DNA from: Alisma plantago-aquatica
Taxonomy: Eukaryota > Streptophyta > Magnoliopsida > Alismatales > Alismataceae
Reading direction: 5' to 3'
NCBI GenBank assembly: GCA_963693085.1
Contig: OY856410.1
Coordinates: 565,784,406-565,848,405 of the forward strand
DNA: 64,000 bases
A program made the translations under genes and the position numbers. Shown here in pieces: positions 1 through 13,136 of the stretch. The notes beneath the pieces are model-generated. The model did no database searches and was not told where the DNA came from. It saw nothing but the letters and a program-made list of their open reading frames with translations. Numbering within the stretch: the stretch's first letter is position 1; every line of letters starts with the position of its first letter.

Positions 1-216
1 CCAACTGGATCAAGGGCTCTGATTGATTCAAGTGATGATGCACACATGCTGACTGATGCTCCTTTTCAACTGAGGTGGCACTCTACTATTGGATGGTTTG
101 AGCCAAGTGGCACAATGTGGCCTTTACTCCTTAGCTCCGTCTCCCTTGTGCTCACCATTACTCACGATCTCCATGTGAGATCCAACTCATCTAGGGTCCT
201 GATTACTGACATATGA
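1..216 (+). other. Open reading frame entering from the left edge, unrecognised
   Basis: Frame 1 is open from the window edge for 71 codons and stops at TGA 214-216. The peptide contains DSSDDAHMLTD and IGWFEPSGTMW. I recognise no family, see no splice site that settles it, and cannot tell an exon tail from a chance open frame. The composition is less AT-rich than the DNA from 900 on, so a decayed coding origin is possible. Confidence 0.2.
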
Positions 217-2485
217 GGGTAGATCTTCCTTTGGGTAGGTGGTCAGAAGAGAGACACCCCCTCATGTAGTGTGGCTCCCTCTTGAGCTCAAGCATTGCTA
301 TGAGACTGAAAAATGTCACTAGAAGAAAGGTAGAGATGGAGGGTGAAGGTCAGGCATGTAGGGTGGAGATGCCAAAAGCTTCATGGAGGTCCCACGAAGG
401 TAGTTGGTGATTAATTGGAATCCATGGGTGAGATTTGATGCGGCTGAAGTCAAGCAGATGTGAGAGGGGGTTGGAGATGATGATAATGGAGGGGTTATTC
501 AAGATAAATTGGAGTTGTGAATAGGTAAAAGGAGGGGTGGTGGAGCTAAGGGGGTCCTTAAATAAGCTCGTGGTGGCAAGGGTTGTAAATGCCCATGTGG
601 TGTGCGCTACTAGTGAGAGTAGCATGGATGGGGAGGTTAGTTCTTCTCAATCTGAGGCTAAGGGAGGTTGCTTGAGGGGTCACCGGGTTCGGTTTCACAA
701 GGAGGGGAGAAATATCCCAACATTTTTGTGGGGAAGAGATCAGTGTGGATGCTAGAGGAGGGAACATGTGGCTGGGGTTGTTGTCAGTCAAGGTCAGGTG
801 TGTCAGGAAGTTGATGATGACTTCTTCCACTATCAAATCCTTGTAAATGGTTGGATCAAGATACCATGGGCAAAAAGCCGCAGATCAAGCACTGAATCCC
901 CATGACGCATTTGATTGGTTATGTCCTGGATATCCAAAACTTAGGTCTAAGGCCATAAATGAATGAAATGAAGTCCATATAATCAAATGGCCATAAATTT
1001 TAATTGCTACATCTAAACATGATGAAATTTTCTATAAAGCTCTATGATGAAGTTATCTAATTATGGTAGAAATTTGAGATTCAAATTCGAATCTTGACCA
1101 TTATAATTTGACTAAGTTCTTAATATGCCTAAATTACCTTAGTATGCAATTAGGGTTTGCATTACAGAGAAATTTTGTGTATCCACATGGTCAAACTATT
1201 AGAGTGAAATAGCATAGCATGTAGAAAATTGATTTGAAAAATTATTAACATCATTAAATTTGTAAGAGAGAAAGTAATAATATAAAAATTCTCTTTCTCA
1301 TAGTTGCATTCAACCCACCCAGAGGTTGCATATGCTGAGGAATAGGAGTTAGGTGGTGACACCCAGATCTAACTAGTGAGGACTTCTGAGATGGAGTGGT
1401 TACTCACCACAACTTATTTGAGTAGCATAGTCTTTGAATTCCATTAGAATCCATCTATGTCTAATGAGTTGAACTCTGATGAGAAAAACTTGTAATAGTT
1501 AGATTTAATTTCCACTGCAACTAAAATTATGTTCATGTTATCATTCTATTTAAATAAATATTGTGAATTCTAATTATTTGAATGGTTTTAATTTTTTGGG
1601 TACGATCTATTGGGGTATTTAACAATTATTTCATTTAATTTAAGTAAGTTGTGGTCCCTCCCAGGCCCCACTCCTTACACAAATTCTATTAATCAACTTC
1701 AATAAGATTATAAGGAATTCTTATTCTCTCATAATAGCCAAACTTTACAATACAATTGTGTAAGAAAATATCATTCTTTATCCTCCTTAGATATCCCTTA
1801 GACATATTTTTTTGGATCCCCTTTTTATTCTTAATTTTTCCTCGACGTGCCATAATTTTTAATCTTATTTATATAACCACTATATAACTAGAAAAAACTA
1901 AAAGAGGAGATGAAAAATAGATAAGATATGATGAAAGGATAAGTGTAAATTGTAATATGAGATAATCACAATAACGAAAAAATAGATAAGACTAATAGAT
2001 AGAATAAGACTAAATAATATCTTCAATCTCAAGTAAAGTTTCAAATTGGACGTATCAATATTATATGTAAATATACATTATCTTGATAAGTCAAATAATA
2101 TATTATCTCAACACAAAAGTTGAGTCAAAAGAACAATGCTCAAAAAACTTTGCATGTGGACACACAAACATAGGTCTAGGTAAAGCTTCAAATGACATAT
2201 TGTATAGGTTTACTAAAAATAAGAAATCCATTAGACATGTGATTCAATGTAAGTTGAATATTAAGACCATCCTATTGTACAATTGTTTTATTAGCATATC
2301 AATGAAGGATTAGAAATTTACTATCATAAGTGTAACACAAAAGGTAATTGTTACTTTTTAACTCCTTGTCTATTGTCACAGTGAGTCCATCTTACATTAT
2401 AACCATCACTAGTATATATACCATCTATATCTTCTGTTAAATTAGACCTATGATGTCATTTTTTTACCAATATCTAAGTGGGAGA
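217..2485. other. No recognisable gene; AT-rich intergenic DNA
   Basis: Bases 217-900 are G+T-rich on the plus strand and have short overlapping open frames on both strands (for example 537-755 plus and 558-836 minus) with no domain I can name. From about 900 to 2485 the DNA is strongly AT-rich with frequent stops in all frames. No RNA gene, repeat array or promoter could be supported. Confidence 0.5.
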
Positions 2486-2890
2486 CACTACAAGTAAGGA
2501 CTTTCATAGTTGGTTTCCAGGGTAAGTTAAAACCGATAACAAAGATCCAGTGTAAGTTGCTATGAAAATATAAATTGAAGTCATAGAGCGATATTAACTA
2601 CAATTACAAGATTTTTTAGGGTTTATTGTCATCGATTCAATAGAAATAAATTGACCACACAAATCTGTGTCATTGGTTTGACTAAAAGAAACCAACAAAA
2701 AAGAGAGATAACAACAAACCATGACCCGTCTATTTCTATAAACTAACAGACATTGTACTTTTTTATCAATTAAAATTTTAACTGATAAGGATAGTTGTGT
2801 CGTTGGTTTTAATATAAAAAAGATGACATAGATCTACATTGTCTTTTTTATAGCTACCGATATTTTTTTATGTAGTAGGTCTGCAAACCT
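2486..2890. mobile_element. Possible CACTA-like element terminus
   Basis: The stretch opens with CACTACAAGTAAGG, which resembles the CACTACAAGAA termini of plant En/Spm (CACTA) elements. It then carries short repeated words such as accgataacaaag and variants of ttggttt...accaa, as expected of subterminal repeats. A similar word, cgataacaaag, recurs near 11590. No matching inverted terminus or 3-bp target duplication was found, so this is a weak call. Confidence 0.25.
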
Positions 2891-4149
2891 ATTGTCTGGT
2901 TGTTCGAAAGGATACAAAACATGTAGTTCATTAGAACAACATGTTCCATTCTATGTTTATCTTATTAATAGGCCAACATACCTAAAAACCCAACAATAAA
3001 AAATGCATAAAAGAGTCCACATACACACAATTCATTCACACACATGCATTTCCATTCTCACCAACATTTAGTTCATTTCTCATGCACATCTATAATTCAG
3101 AAAGCACACATACAATTCCATTCTTTAATTTAATTCTCATCACATATACAAATTTAAAATCTCATTGTATTCGTTCCTTTCACATTCATTCACACACATA
3201 TGCATATATACACACATCATTCATATATGATCTAACAATTCACTTGTATTAAATTTAAAGTTGTAAAAGGTCACAACCATCACATGTATATAAAATCGAT
3301 GACATCAAAGTTTAGAAAACTAATATTTTACCCCAATCAAATACAAAGCCGACTTCCTTAACGAAGGCTTGTGACCACTCTTCTCATTTCTTATTCAACT
3401 CTTCTTTTGAATAGGGTTTTATCATGTCAAACAGTCACAAAAAATAAATGACACAATTCAAGAGTTTGATTTATTTTTTTATATTATCAACTGAGACTAT
3501 TTACTTGTGATGATTAAGACTATATAGATTTCCTTTTATACACAATGGTTGTCTTGTGGCATAAGTTTGATAATTATTTTTATGTACTGCATCACGTAGT
3601 ATCTGCATGCTTAATATATTCTTGTATAAGATACTATAAATTTACAGTAATGTGAAAAATCAATAATTAAAAGTAAGGATAGTTTGCATATATATGTATT
3701 GGAGTCAAATTTATACCTTTTTATCATTAAGTGTGTTACTCTCTTTAATCATTTATCCAATGAATCAGTACAAATGTAGGGAAAAAAACAAGGAAAACCA
3801 TATCCTTACTTGAAGCTATCTAAGTCATGTGCAATAAGTCTCCAAACATGATTTACATCAGGATTTTTTTCCATTAAAATTGACGTTATTCCTCATATAC
3901 CACACATGGCACATGATGAGAATAATAATAATGTATTTCTTTCTACAATTCAATGTAATGATATCCTCACTTGGGCAGCACTAAGATGTAATTTTTAGCT
4001 CAGCTCCACAAGGTGGTAGTGAAGTTGCAATTCTATAGAATGTACTTGTTGCTTTCTATGCTGATGTTACATAGGCAACATCATGAAGATAACATGATAA
4101 CCCTTGCTTCAAGAGATCTTCAGTCACCAGTCTATGATGAAAAGTCTTT
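2891..4149. other. AT-rich stretch without recognisable features
   Basis: All frames are stop-rich. The segment 3000-3230 is CA/TA-rich (runs like cacacacat and atatatacac), and nothing else stands out. It could be interior of the possible CACTA remnant or older decayed DNA. Confidence 0.4.
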
Positions 4150-4187
4150 TGGCAGTGTATAAGAAATCTTCTTGGTACATTCCTTCT

Positions 4188-7100
4188 TTAAAGCCATTTG
4201 GCCCATGGCAGTTTTGTCTTAGATGTCTGACTGAAGTTCCAAGCTGCTTTGAGGGAGTACTTGGGGAGTTCTTCTAAATAGAAGGAATCATTCAAAGATA
4301 TATTGATGTCTTCATATATTTCACCTAGAGGAGTTGTGCCTCTAATTTCATCTATGTTCCACTTGCCCTCTTTCATCAGTGCTCCAAGGGTTTTTCTATT
4401 GTTGAAACTTGATTTGAGCATAAGGTTTCCACCAATAGCTTATTCAAGGAAATTACCTTGTAAGGAAGGTTCATGCCATAGTGATATGGATGAGTTGGTG
4501 TGCCAATATTAAATCTAATGTATTGCCTAACTTTGTATCGTTGTCTTAACAACATCTTCCAGTACCAACTATGTTGTTTTTCTGCAATAGACATTCACAG
4601 GGTGTTGGAGTTTACAATGCATTTATTGGGGATGCATCACACACACAGAGAGTTCTTATTGTTGGAGCAATTCCATAAGACATTTAACGAGATCTACACT
4701 GATATGGTCTTCAACTCTCCTCAAGCCCAGACCACCTTATTCCTTTGTTGAGCAGATGGTATCCCATGATATAGTGTGTAAATGTATAGTTGTATCTAAA
4801 TCACCCTATATAAACACCTACATAGAGCCTCAATTTCATTTATGGTAGCATGTGGCAATAGGAAAATTCCAGTCTATATGAGGTGGTAAGATGGCAAGAC
4901 TAGAAGTGATGAGCTCTAATCATCCTTTCATAGACAAAGTTTGGATTTCCATGAGTCTAATTTAGTCTTGATTTTATCCACCAACGGCAGGACATGCTCC
5001 TAGTGAGTCTTCCTATAAACATAGGTACCCCTACACACTTTGTAGGAAGTTCTTAAGCCTGAATACCAAGTTTCTCTTGCATGGAGGTAGGAGTTGAGGT
5101 ACTAAGAAAGAGCTGACTTTTAGCTAGATTTATCTACAAACCATACCACTTATTGAATTTATCGACACATTTTAGGATTCCTTTAGAATTATTTTCATTT
5201 TCTTCTATGAATATCAACAAATCATCTGCAAAGAGAAGATGGGACTCTTTGCATTTTCCAACCCGAAGAGGATTGATAATGCTTCTTTGTTCAATATTGT
5301 TAAGAATATTGGTGAGTCCATGCATACCAATAATAAACAAGTAACGTGCAAACAGATCTCCCTGTCTAATTTGATTAGATTCATGAATTATAGGGGATGG
5401 ATTTCCATTAATAAGTATTTGGAAGGAAGCAATATGTAGTCATCCTTTTATCCATATCATCTAGCATCGTGGAAATCTCATAGCATGCATAACTTTGATG
5501 ATGTAGTTTCTTTTGATAGTTTCATATGCTTTACTCAGGTCAGCCTTTAGACAGAGCTTTGCTTTGATGTTGGGTTTCTTGAAATCAGATATGAGTTCAT
5601 TTGCACAGAGAATTGCATCAGATATCTATCTCACTTTCACAAAAGCAAATTGATTAGTGCTAATAATGGCAGCCATGATGTCTCTTAGGTGATTGGCCAA
5701 AATCTTAGATACATTCTTATATGCAAAGTTGCATAGGGCAACTGGTCTCCATTATTAACCTTGGTGGGTTGATTAACGTTAGTAATGAGGGTAATGAAGG
5801 TTTTATTTACCTCCTCCAAGAGTTTCCTTTTCTTGAAAAAGTTTTTAACTGCTCTACTGATGTCTCTCCCTACAATCGGCCAGACATTCTGAAAAAAGCA
5901 TGCATTAAATCCATCGGGTCCTTGAGGCTTGTCTTTATTTTCTTTCATGACCACACTCTAGATTTCAAGATCAGTGGTATCCCTTGAGATGTCCTTTATT
6001 TTCTAGATAGTCAAAATTGGTATATTAGGTAGTTGTAGCATAGGCTTCTCCTCATGTCTTTAATTGAATATGGTATTGTAATGGTCCACAAAAGATTGGG
6101 TGAACTCTCTTTCATCAGTAATGGTTGTAGAATTATGGTCCAGAACCTTAATTTGGTCCTGATCCTTATAGTTCTAAGGGACATATAGAAAAACTTAGAG
6201 TTCTTGTCTCCATGTTTGATATAAAAGATTGTTTATTTCTATCTCTGAATAGCTTCCTCCTTATCCCTTACAAGCTTGGAAACTTTGATTTTATTATTTG
6301 CATCCTGCAGTAGCATCTGATCATCAGGGGGAAGGTCAAACCTTGAATAGGTTTGTAGATTAGCATCCTTGAGTTGTTTTGATGTCTCTATTAGATCACC
6401 AGTCAGTTCCCAGATCCCATTCTGTATAGCTCATTTTACAAGCTTGAGTTTCTGGCACACCTTATACATAGGGAATCCTGATATTGTTGTGTTACATGCC
6501 TCCTAAATAGTTTCTTTGTATCATGGTAATTTAGTCCACACATTGAAGAATAAAAAAGGATAATGTTTCACCCTTGTTTATCCCCCCCAAGTGTAGGACT
6601 TGCATGTAATGGTTATTGTATATGGTGGATTTTATCTCAAGCCAGTGTTTGGGGTATGCATGTTGGAAATTTTTATTGCCAAAGGTTTGATTTATCTTGC
6701 TACTTGTATTATCCTCACCCAGCTGTTGGTTGTTCCACGTGTAATAAGGGCCTTTGGCTTGCAATTCCACTAAGTCAGTAGTGATGTCTTCATTAAAGTC
6801 TTCCATAGATCATCTTGAAGGGTCAGAGTGACCATGCCTCTCCAAAACACATATAACTACATTAAAATCCCCCAAGATAGTTCATAGGTTAGTATAGGTA
6901 CTTCTCAGGGAAACAATATCATTCCATTGATCAGGACATTTGACATCTTCATTTGTTGCATATATTACAGTGATATCAAGTGTGAAACCTTCATGATAGA
7001 TATACAAATGGAGAAGTTGTTTAGTTTGGTGGATGATTATGAGGTTTTAATTCTCATTTTCCCATATAGCTAGGATTTTTTATTTTTCCTACATGACAGT

Positions 7101-7200
7101 TTCTAGCCATTTGCAGTTAGGCCAGACCCGATGAGTTTTTTTGGCCATCTTTCTTCTCTTAACTTTTGTCTCAACATGGAACACAATGTATACTTTTATT
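4188..7200 (-). pseudogene. LINE ORF2 remnant: endonuclease and reverse transcriptase
   Basis: ORF2 of a LINE nicks target DNA and reverse-transcribes the element RNA at the nick. The endonuclease region contains LGDFN near 6865-6879 and GPYYTWNNQQ within 6531-6806. The reverse transcriptase is seen as KPQGPDGFNACFF within 5685-5954 and the catalytic box HLLFADDLLIF within 5134-5340, where FADD carries the metal-binding aspartates. A zf-RVT-like end (HSWYWKMLLRQR) lies at 4376-4594 and an adjacent segment at 4188-4421. Stops and frameshifts separate all of them. The sequence is old and cannot encode an active enzyme. Confidence 0.8.
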
Positions 7201-7612
7201 CTTTTAATATCTGCCTAAACCACATCCTTCTTGCCAAAAGAACATAAGCCCTAGATGTTCCATGCCAGCATAGTAGGGGGATTTAACATGAGAAAGAAGG
7301 AGTTGGCTTATTTCCATCTTGCCTTCTTGGTTTGGGTTAAGGACTACCCCAATGGATGATTCCCTATGAAAAATTTCAAATTGGTTACCTTACCCCTATT
7401 GGGATCTACTTCTCATATTTCTTCTGTTGGGAGAGGAGGTGTTCTTTGGCATGGGAAATCCCTCATTGTTCTTTGGTCGAACACTTGAGATGCAATGTTG
7501 TGGCGATACTAACCTTGGGTTTTCTAGGTTTAGACTGGTCTTGAACCACTACAGGTAGATGGAGGTTAGGGGGGCTGGGTTCAGAAAGTAGTGACTCAGT
7601 TCCGTGCTCATC

Positions 7613-8400
7613 TTACTTTGAGTCTATCATCTCTTTATTTTGCTTTGGGTCATGTTGATCAAGCACTTTACATAACATGTTTTTGTTTCCAAATGTGATG
7701 CAATGAGAACACCTTTCATGGATCCATTTGTATTCAATGCATACAATATATGGAGTGTTGAAGTATGTGTAGAGTTTTACCTCTTGTGGGAGTAGTGAGG
7801 CAACATTCATCAGAACATTTACTCTTGCATATTCCATATGTCTCTTTGCTTTGGTCTGAATATCAAGACATTGTGGCTTTCTGAAATAAGTGGTGATCCT
7901 GGAAATCATCCGCTCATTCCATAACTTAAGTGGTAGATTCATAATCATTAGCCATATATGCATATCAGTAAGTTTTCTTGCTCGAGAGGTTCTCCTTTTC
8001 CCTATTTTTTAAGGATCATAGGCTTGCCCTTTACATACCAAGGCCCTCCTTTGATCGTTGTTGTGAGGTCTTTATCTTCCTAGAATCTGATAATGAAGCA
8101 CACGTTGGATCTTTCCATTACTTCAAGTCTTTCAAGGTGGGGATGTATGGGAGGAATCCAATAATGTAACTTGTAGTTGTATTTATCCAAAGAGAAACAA
8201 TTTCATCCACTCCAATCTGGGGAAAAATGATTTCATTGGTTCCTCATTTATTTTTTTGTTCACATTACCAACCCATTCTTTGAAGAATGAGGTCCAGTTT
8301 CTAGGGACATCATAGACCTTGGTATCTAATCGATATTAGCTTTTACATATCATTAATGGCCTTCCTCTATTCTATGTCGTCAAATCCCTAGTTGTATTGG
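7613..8400 (-). pseudogene. LINE ORF1 remnant (DUF4283-like plus zinc knuckle)
   Basis: In LINEs this protein binds the element RNA. The clearest piece is 7613-7963 on the minus strand, 116 residues, including the segment IWLMIMNLPLKLWNERMI, typical of plant LINE ORF1 proteins after the DUF4283 region. Near its C-terminus ERCSHCITFGNKNMLC follows, a degraded CCHC knuckle (C-x2-C with the His replaced by Asn). Upstream to about 8400 the frame is interrupted but keeps similar composition. The knuckle loss and stops make it non-functional. Confidence 0.65.
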
Positions 8401-10032
8401 CATCGCCACTCCTGGCCACCATCATTCCTCCTTAGTAAAAATATGTGTATTGCAGCTAGAAAACTACCTTAACATTATTCTAAGTTAATGCTTTATGTTT
8501 TATCTACCTTTCCTTTGGCTTATTTGAAATATTTCATACCCCTATAAGTTAAAGTAACACATTTTATTGAATTACTAAATACTCAAGTAATGATGCATAT
8601 ATTAATATATGTTAACAGGTAATAAAATTTACTTATACTGCTATAGCCATTTTTATTGTGTGTCCCCCACTCCCTATTTTGTTACCCAAAGTATCTAGAT
8701 AATATGCAGATAGTGTCTCAAGAAGAATTACAAACAACTCCTAATTCTTATTACTCTGGGTTTGGCTAGTTTGTAATAATCTATCCAAAAAACACAGGTA
8801 GTCAAGTTTCTTTTCTAATTTTATCTAACTGGTTTGATGGAAGTTTGAAATTTTCCTTGGAATTTAGATAACATGTATATGATCTGTAACTCAGGTTCCT
8901 TGACTGTGTTCATGCTCATGGTCAGACACCATCAAAGAATGAAATATAAGTGATTAACAATATAAACTGCACATATAGAATATGAAACATATATAACTAT
9001 AATAAAATGTAAAATGCACATCTAGCATACAAGATGCAAAATTCATGCATCTAGTATTGATTGGATCATTAATCTATTAATAAATTTATTTTCTTCCATT
9101 GTGGGAAATCAGACGTATGTTGTAAGATCCCGTCATTATTTTTTTTTAACCTCTGCATGCCAACTTAAATTATGTGCATCCATGGTATTAGAAAATAAAT
9201 GTTGAAATTATGGTATTGCAGGTAGATACCACATCACCTTGGCATGATTGCTAGTTTCGACCTTACCCAGACTCATCATTTTTTACATTGACGCCCCACA
9301 TTTTGGAAAATCTTTCAAATAGATATAGTCCTTTTAAATAACACACAGTCATTCGGTCATGGAACTTTCTTCTTATCCTCCATTCCCATTAAGCACAACA
9401 TTTTCTTTATTTTGTATGTTATGATTTGAAGCTCATTTCCTTCAAGAAGAATTTCATTCAACAAAACCTACACAGATGTGAATCTTTTATCACTACATCT
9501 ATTGTTAGCCTTAAGAGTATACTATCTCAACACAAAGCTCACTTCATAAACTTAGTACGACTTAAGTACAATGATATCTCAACATCATGTGTGATGCTTT
9601 TAAATAAGGAAGGTGATCAGCAAGATTTACCCCACAACTATCTAGCATCTCATCAACCAATGTCTATTGGAATTGGTTCATTCATGTCAACATTGTCTAC
9701 AATTTCTTCTTGAACACAAATTATACTATCGAAACCTATTGATCTCATAGTATGAATCTCTCCATGCTAGTTCATTCTATATATCCATGTACAATCTTAT
9801 TGCACATGACTTGACTTTATGATTTCATTAACAATCTTGACTTTCAAGTTGATAATACAGTTCCTACATGAACAATAGAACCTATCTCCATGTCATTTCC
9901 TATTTTCCTTTGCAAATCATATAAAATTATAAATACTAGTAATAAACTCCAGCATGAAGTGACTTCGGTTGGGCATCCATGATCAATCCATTCAAAAATC
10001 ATAGAAAAAATGAGTTTTGAATCAGGTGTTTA
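8401..10032. other. AT-rich stretch; one unrecognised 95-codon open frame
   Basis: No domain, RNA or repeat was recognised. The longest open frame, 9426-9713 plus, encodes 95 residues with no motif I know, ending in a Ser/Thr-rich tail (SFMSTLSTISS). Neighbouring frames are stop-rich. I do not call it a gene. Confidence 0.35.
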
Positions 10033-10103
10033 GAGATTAGGGTTTATCATATAAGGTTTAGGGTTTATGGTTTAGGATTTAGGATTTAGGATTTAGGATT
10101 TAG
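10033..10103 (+). repeat. Degenerate interstitial telomere-like repeats
   Basis: Several copies of TTTAGGG and its variant TTTAGGA occur in a row: tagggtttatc, ggtttagggtttatgg, then four tandem tttaggat units. The unit is the Arabidopsis-type plant telomere repeat. Two more short matches (attagggttt, attaggg) lie near 10385-10410. The array is short and mutated, so it is a relic rather than a telomere. Confidence 0.55.
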
Positions 10104-11090
10104 TGATGAATGCATACCACCCATCCAATTCTTGAACACCTAATCTCACTAGTAAGTGTATGACATGTATTTAGTTTCAAGAATATTTCAAAGGTATTTC
10201 CCTACAGTTCTCCAAGTACAGGATGTATATAGGAAAGTTCCCACCTACACATTTACTTAGACAAAAAATAGGGAAGTGCTAACATGAGGATTAAGTATTC
10301 AACAATAGTCCCAAATCGGGAACTATCTAAGATTTACCCCTAATGAATAGATCTCAAACGGGTTTCTAGGCCAACACCATGATTTAGAAATTAGGGTTTA
10401 AAGATTAGGGTCAGTCTTTATGCCACACATCTAGTAGTATTTAGAAAAATCTATCATCATTAGGTTAGTTAGTGGTCTCATAAACAATGCTAGACATATT
10501 TTCATACAATATATGCATAAAAACCAAACATTACATTTAAGATTTATATGAAAAATTCTAAATAAACCAAACAAACAACTATACATACATTTTTGTAGGC
10601 ATAATTTTCAATTCTAACTAAAGAAAAAAAAATAGAATTTGATGACCTAATAAGCATGTAATAAGAAATTATACATGCATTTCCACAAATGGAGATAGCC
10701 AAGTACAACAAAATTTTACCCCTAACAAAGAAACTCAATAATTATAGGTAAAACAACAAAACACCCTAGCCGTAGAGTGGAGAGGAGAGGATAGAAGTAA
10801 GCAGTTCAAGCAGCACCAACAAAGATAGCTTAAGTAGCAACATCAACAATTGGCATAGTGGATGGAGGAGAGCGAGGTAGCACAAAGATCAGACGAGTGG
10901 TGATGTGGTGGTCAAAGGAGAGAACGGAAGCATGGTGGATAGTCTAATAACAATAGTAGCAGAGGAGGAAGAAGAGACTGAGATAACAATGACAAAAATG
11001 ACAACACAGTAGTAGTAATGGCAATAGCAGAGCAACAGAGCACAATCACTAGAGTTTTAGCTATGTTTTGCACGATCAAATAGAGAGTGG
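10104..11090. other. AT-rich stretch; purine-rich segment 10770-11060
   Basis: No gene recognised. About 10770-11060 is rich in AG and CAA triplets on the plus strand (gagaggagagg, caacaat, agcagagg), giving Leu/Ser-rich open frames on the complement that I treat as composition effects. Confidence 0.35.
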
Positions 11091-11960
11091 GGGAAAGAAA
11101 GGTTTTAGGTGATGTTAAGTAAAACTTAGTCATTAGTTGATCAAATAAAACTGACCCTAAGACCTTACTCATTGATTGGGTCAGCAAAACCGACGACGTA
11201 GATTATCCTTTATTGTCGTTTGACACTTAAAAGTTGATGATATATGTCTTATTCTGAATAAAAACCACAACCTCAGTAAGGACTTAGTTGCCAATTTGGT
11301 CAGCAAAACTGACTAAAGAGGATAATTTTATCATAGATTAGACACTTAGAAATTGATGGCATATGTCCTTATTCCTAAAAAATTGGCAACCTCACTAAGA
11401 CCTATGTTGTTGATTTCAAGACCACAACTGATAGAACAACTCAATTTGGTGGGGAACTTTTTTTTGTAGAGCATGTGCAGAGAACCTAATAATGTCGGTT
11501 CTAAAAGACATAACTGACACCCCATGTTTTTTTTGGTAAAACTTTTCATGGGAGGGTGACATACAGTGTTAGTTTCATTTGAGAATAATCGATAACAAAG
11601 GCTTTTTGGAGACAAAAATAATTTTGCAGAAAGGTTTGTGCATCGGTATTTATGTACCTCCAATGCTAAACATTTATATAAAAAAGACATGAAAATTGAA
11701 TTTAGCAGACTATCTGTGATGTCAGTTCTACCCTAAGAAATTGATGTTACAACAAAGTGGTACCTATAGTTTTTCCTAACTGATAAGATTTGACCAATAG
11801 TTCTGTTTGTACTTACCAACTGACAATATATGTCTTTAGCATCCTTTTTTTATGAAAACTAATGTTGAGAAAAGTGACATCAGAGATCAAAAATGTACTA
11901 TTGCATCAAGAATATGTAATAATGAATTGCACATAGTCATACCAGTACTTTAGAAGTTTA
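11091..11960. mobile_element. Possible CACTA-like subterminal region
   Basis: This stretch repeats phrases of the kind cagcaaaactgac, ttgatggcatatgtc and actgataag every 100-200 bases in variable form, and shares cgataacaaag with the 2486-2890 region. Dispersed degenerate repeats of this type are common just inside CACTA termini. No CTTGTAGTG terminus was found at a convincing position; ttgtagtg at 12641-12648 is the nearest candidate. The call is tentative. Confidence 0.22.
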
Positions 11961-13136
11961 TAGCGCAAACTACTATCAATGAATCTATTGAGTGTTTGTT
12001 ATACTCCAAAAATCAACCCTCAACTCACTAACCTCCTAATATACTTGTCAATAGGTATATTTGTGATGCTTGGACAACTTTACTATAGGAGGCCTCCTAT
12101 AATTATTTGGTAGGAGCCAATAGGAATCCCTTAGTGTACAATAGGTGTTTTGCTTTTTATTATTTTCATTGCAATGGGGTTTAGAGAGTAAAAATTGAAT
12201 TGTAAATGGTCCTCACATAAAACTATACATGATGCCTCCCATACTATACTTTTTGTGATTGTTTAGTGAGCATGCTTTATATGCTCAATTTCATAATTAT
12301 CTTCCACCATGACATTCATCGCCTTGCTAGACACCTTACTCAGCTTATATCAACCACCTCCACAACTTTCAAAAGAAATTCATGATGTTAGAATTGTGTA
12401 CAAATAATGAATAACCAAAAAATAAATTGTTACCAGCTTGTTGAGATATACAAATTGTATCATACTTAAGAGTATTTCTACCTTACTAGACAAAATTTGA
12501 TGGTACAAGGATATAGAGACCTCTTAGGATACAACAATGTTGATGTCATAAAACATGCACATATAGATCGCAACAGAGGGATTGGCTTCTTGGTCATTGT
12601 TTTAGCGATGAACTTTGGTGCTAGCATGAACTATAGATGGTTGTAGTGAAAATGAGAAGAAAAAAATGAAGGGATTTAATTTCATAAAAAAGCAGTGACA
12701 ATGCCTTTATCAAATAGAATCATGTGACATAGATAGTTATTGGGTGAGTAGATGCTACCACATGATAGTTGTAGATCTAATAAGATATATTGATACTACA
12801 TGCTTTTGATCACTATGATAGCTACTTCATTTATATACGGAACAAGATAAAAAAGGTGGTCTACAAAGATGTACCATATGAAAAAATTAGTAAGTAGTCC
12901 AAGTGGAAAAATTATGTTGGGCATGCCTCGCGCAAGGATCTTTAGGAGGCCAAATTTGCATCCCATTTGTGTGCATGATGTGACATGTGCTGACACATCC
13001 AATTTAAGAGTTTTCTAAATCATATTGGATCAATCACCTTGGAGTGCCACACGATACACGTGTAGCAAATTCCTTTAGCTCTTTATATTCATATCGTCGC
13101 TTGGTTTTGAATCTAAAACCTATTGATAGAAAAACA
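11961..13136. other. AT-rich stretch without recognisable features
   Basis: Open frames are short, the longest being 68 codons at 12796-13002 minus, and match no family I know. No repeat or RNA gene was seen. Confidence 0.4.

Larger units (their letters stand above)
4150..8400 (-). mobile_element. Decayed LINE (non-LTR) retrotransposon
   Basis: Reading the minus strand from about 8400 down gives the order of a plant LINE: an ORF1 with a zinc knuckle, an AP-type endonuclease with LGDFN and GPYYTWNN, a reverse transcriptase with PQGPDGF and FADD, and a C-terminal zf-RVT-like segment. Every domain is broken by stops and frameshifts. At about 4.2 kb it is shorter than typical 6-kb plant LINEs, so parts are deleted. 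I saw no poly-A tail or target duplication, so the limits are approximate. It lies between the two possible CACTA termini and may be nested in that element. Confidence 0.8.

Noticed and set aside
12641..12648. ttgtagtg as the right end of a CACTA element
   Set aside because: The flanking bases do not give a matching 3-bp target duplication and no further inverted similarity to 2486 was seen.
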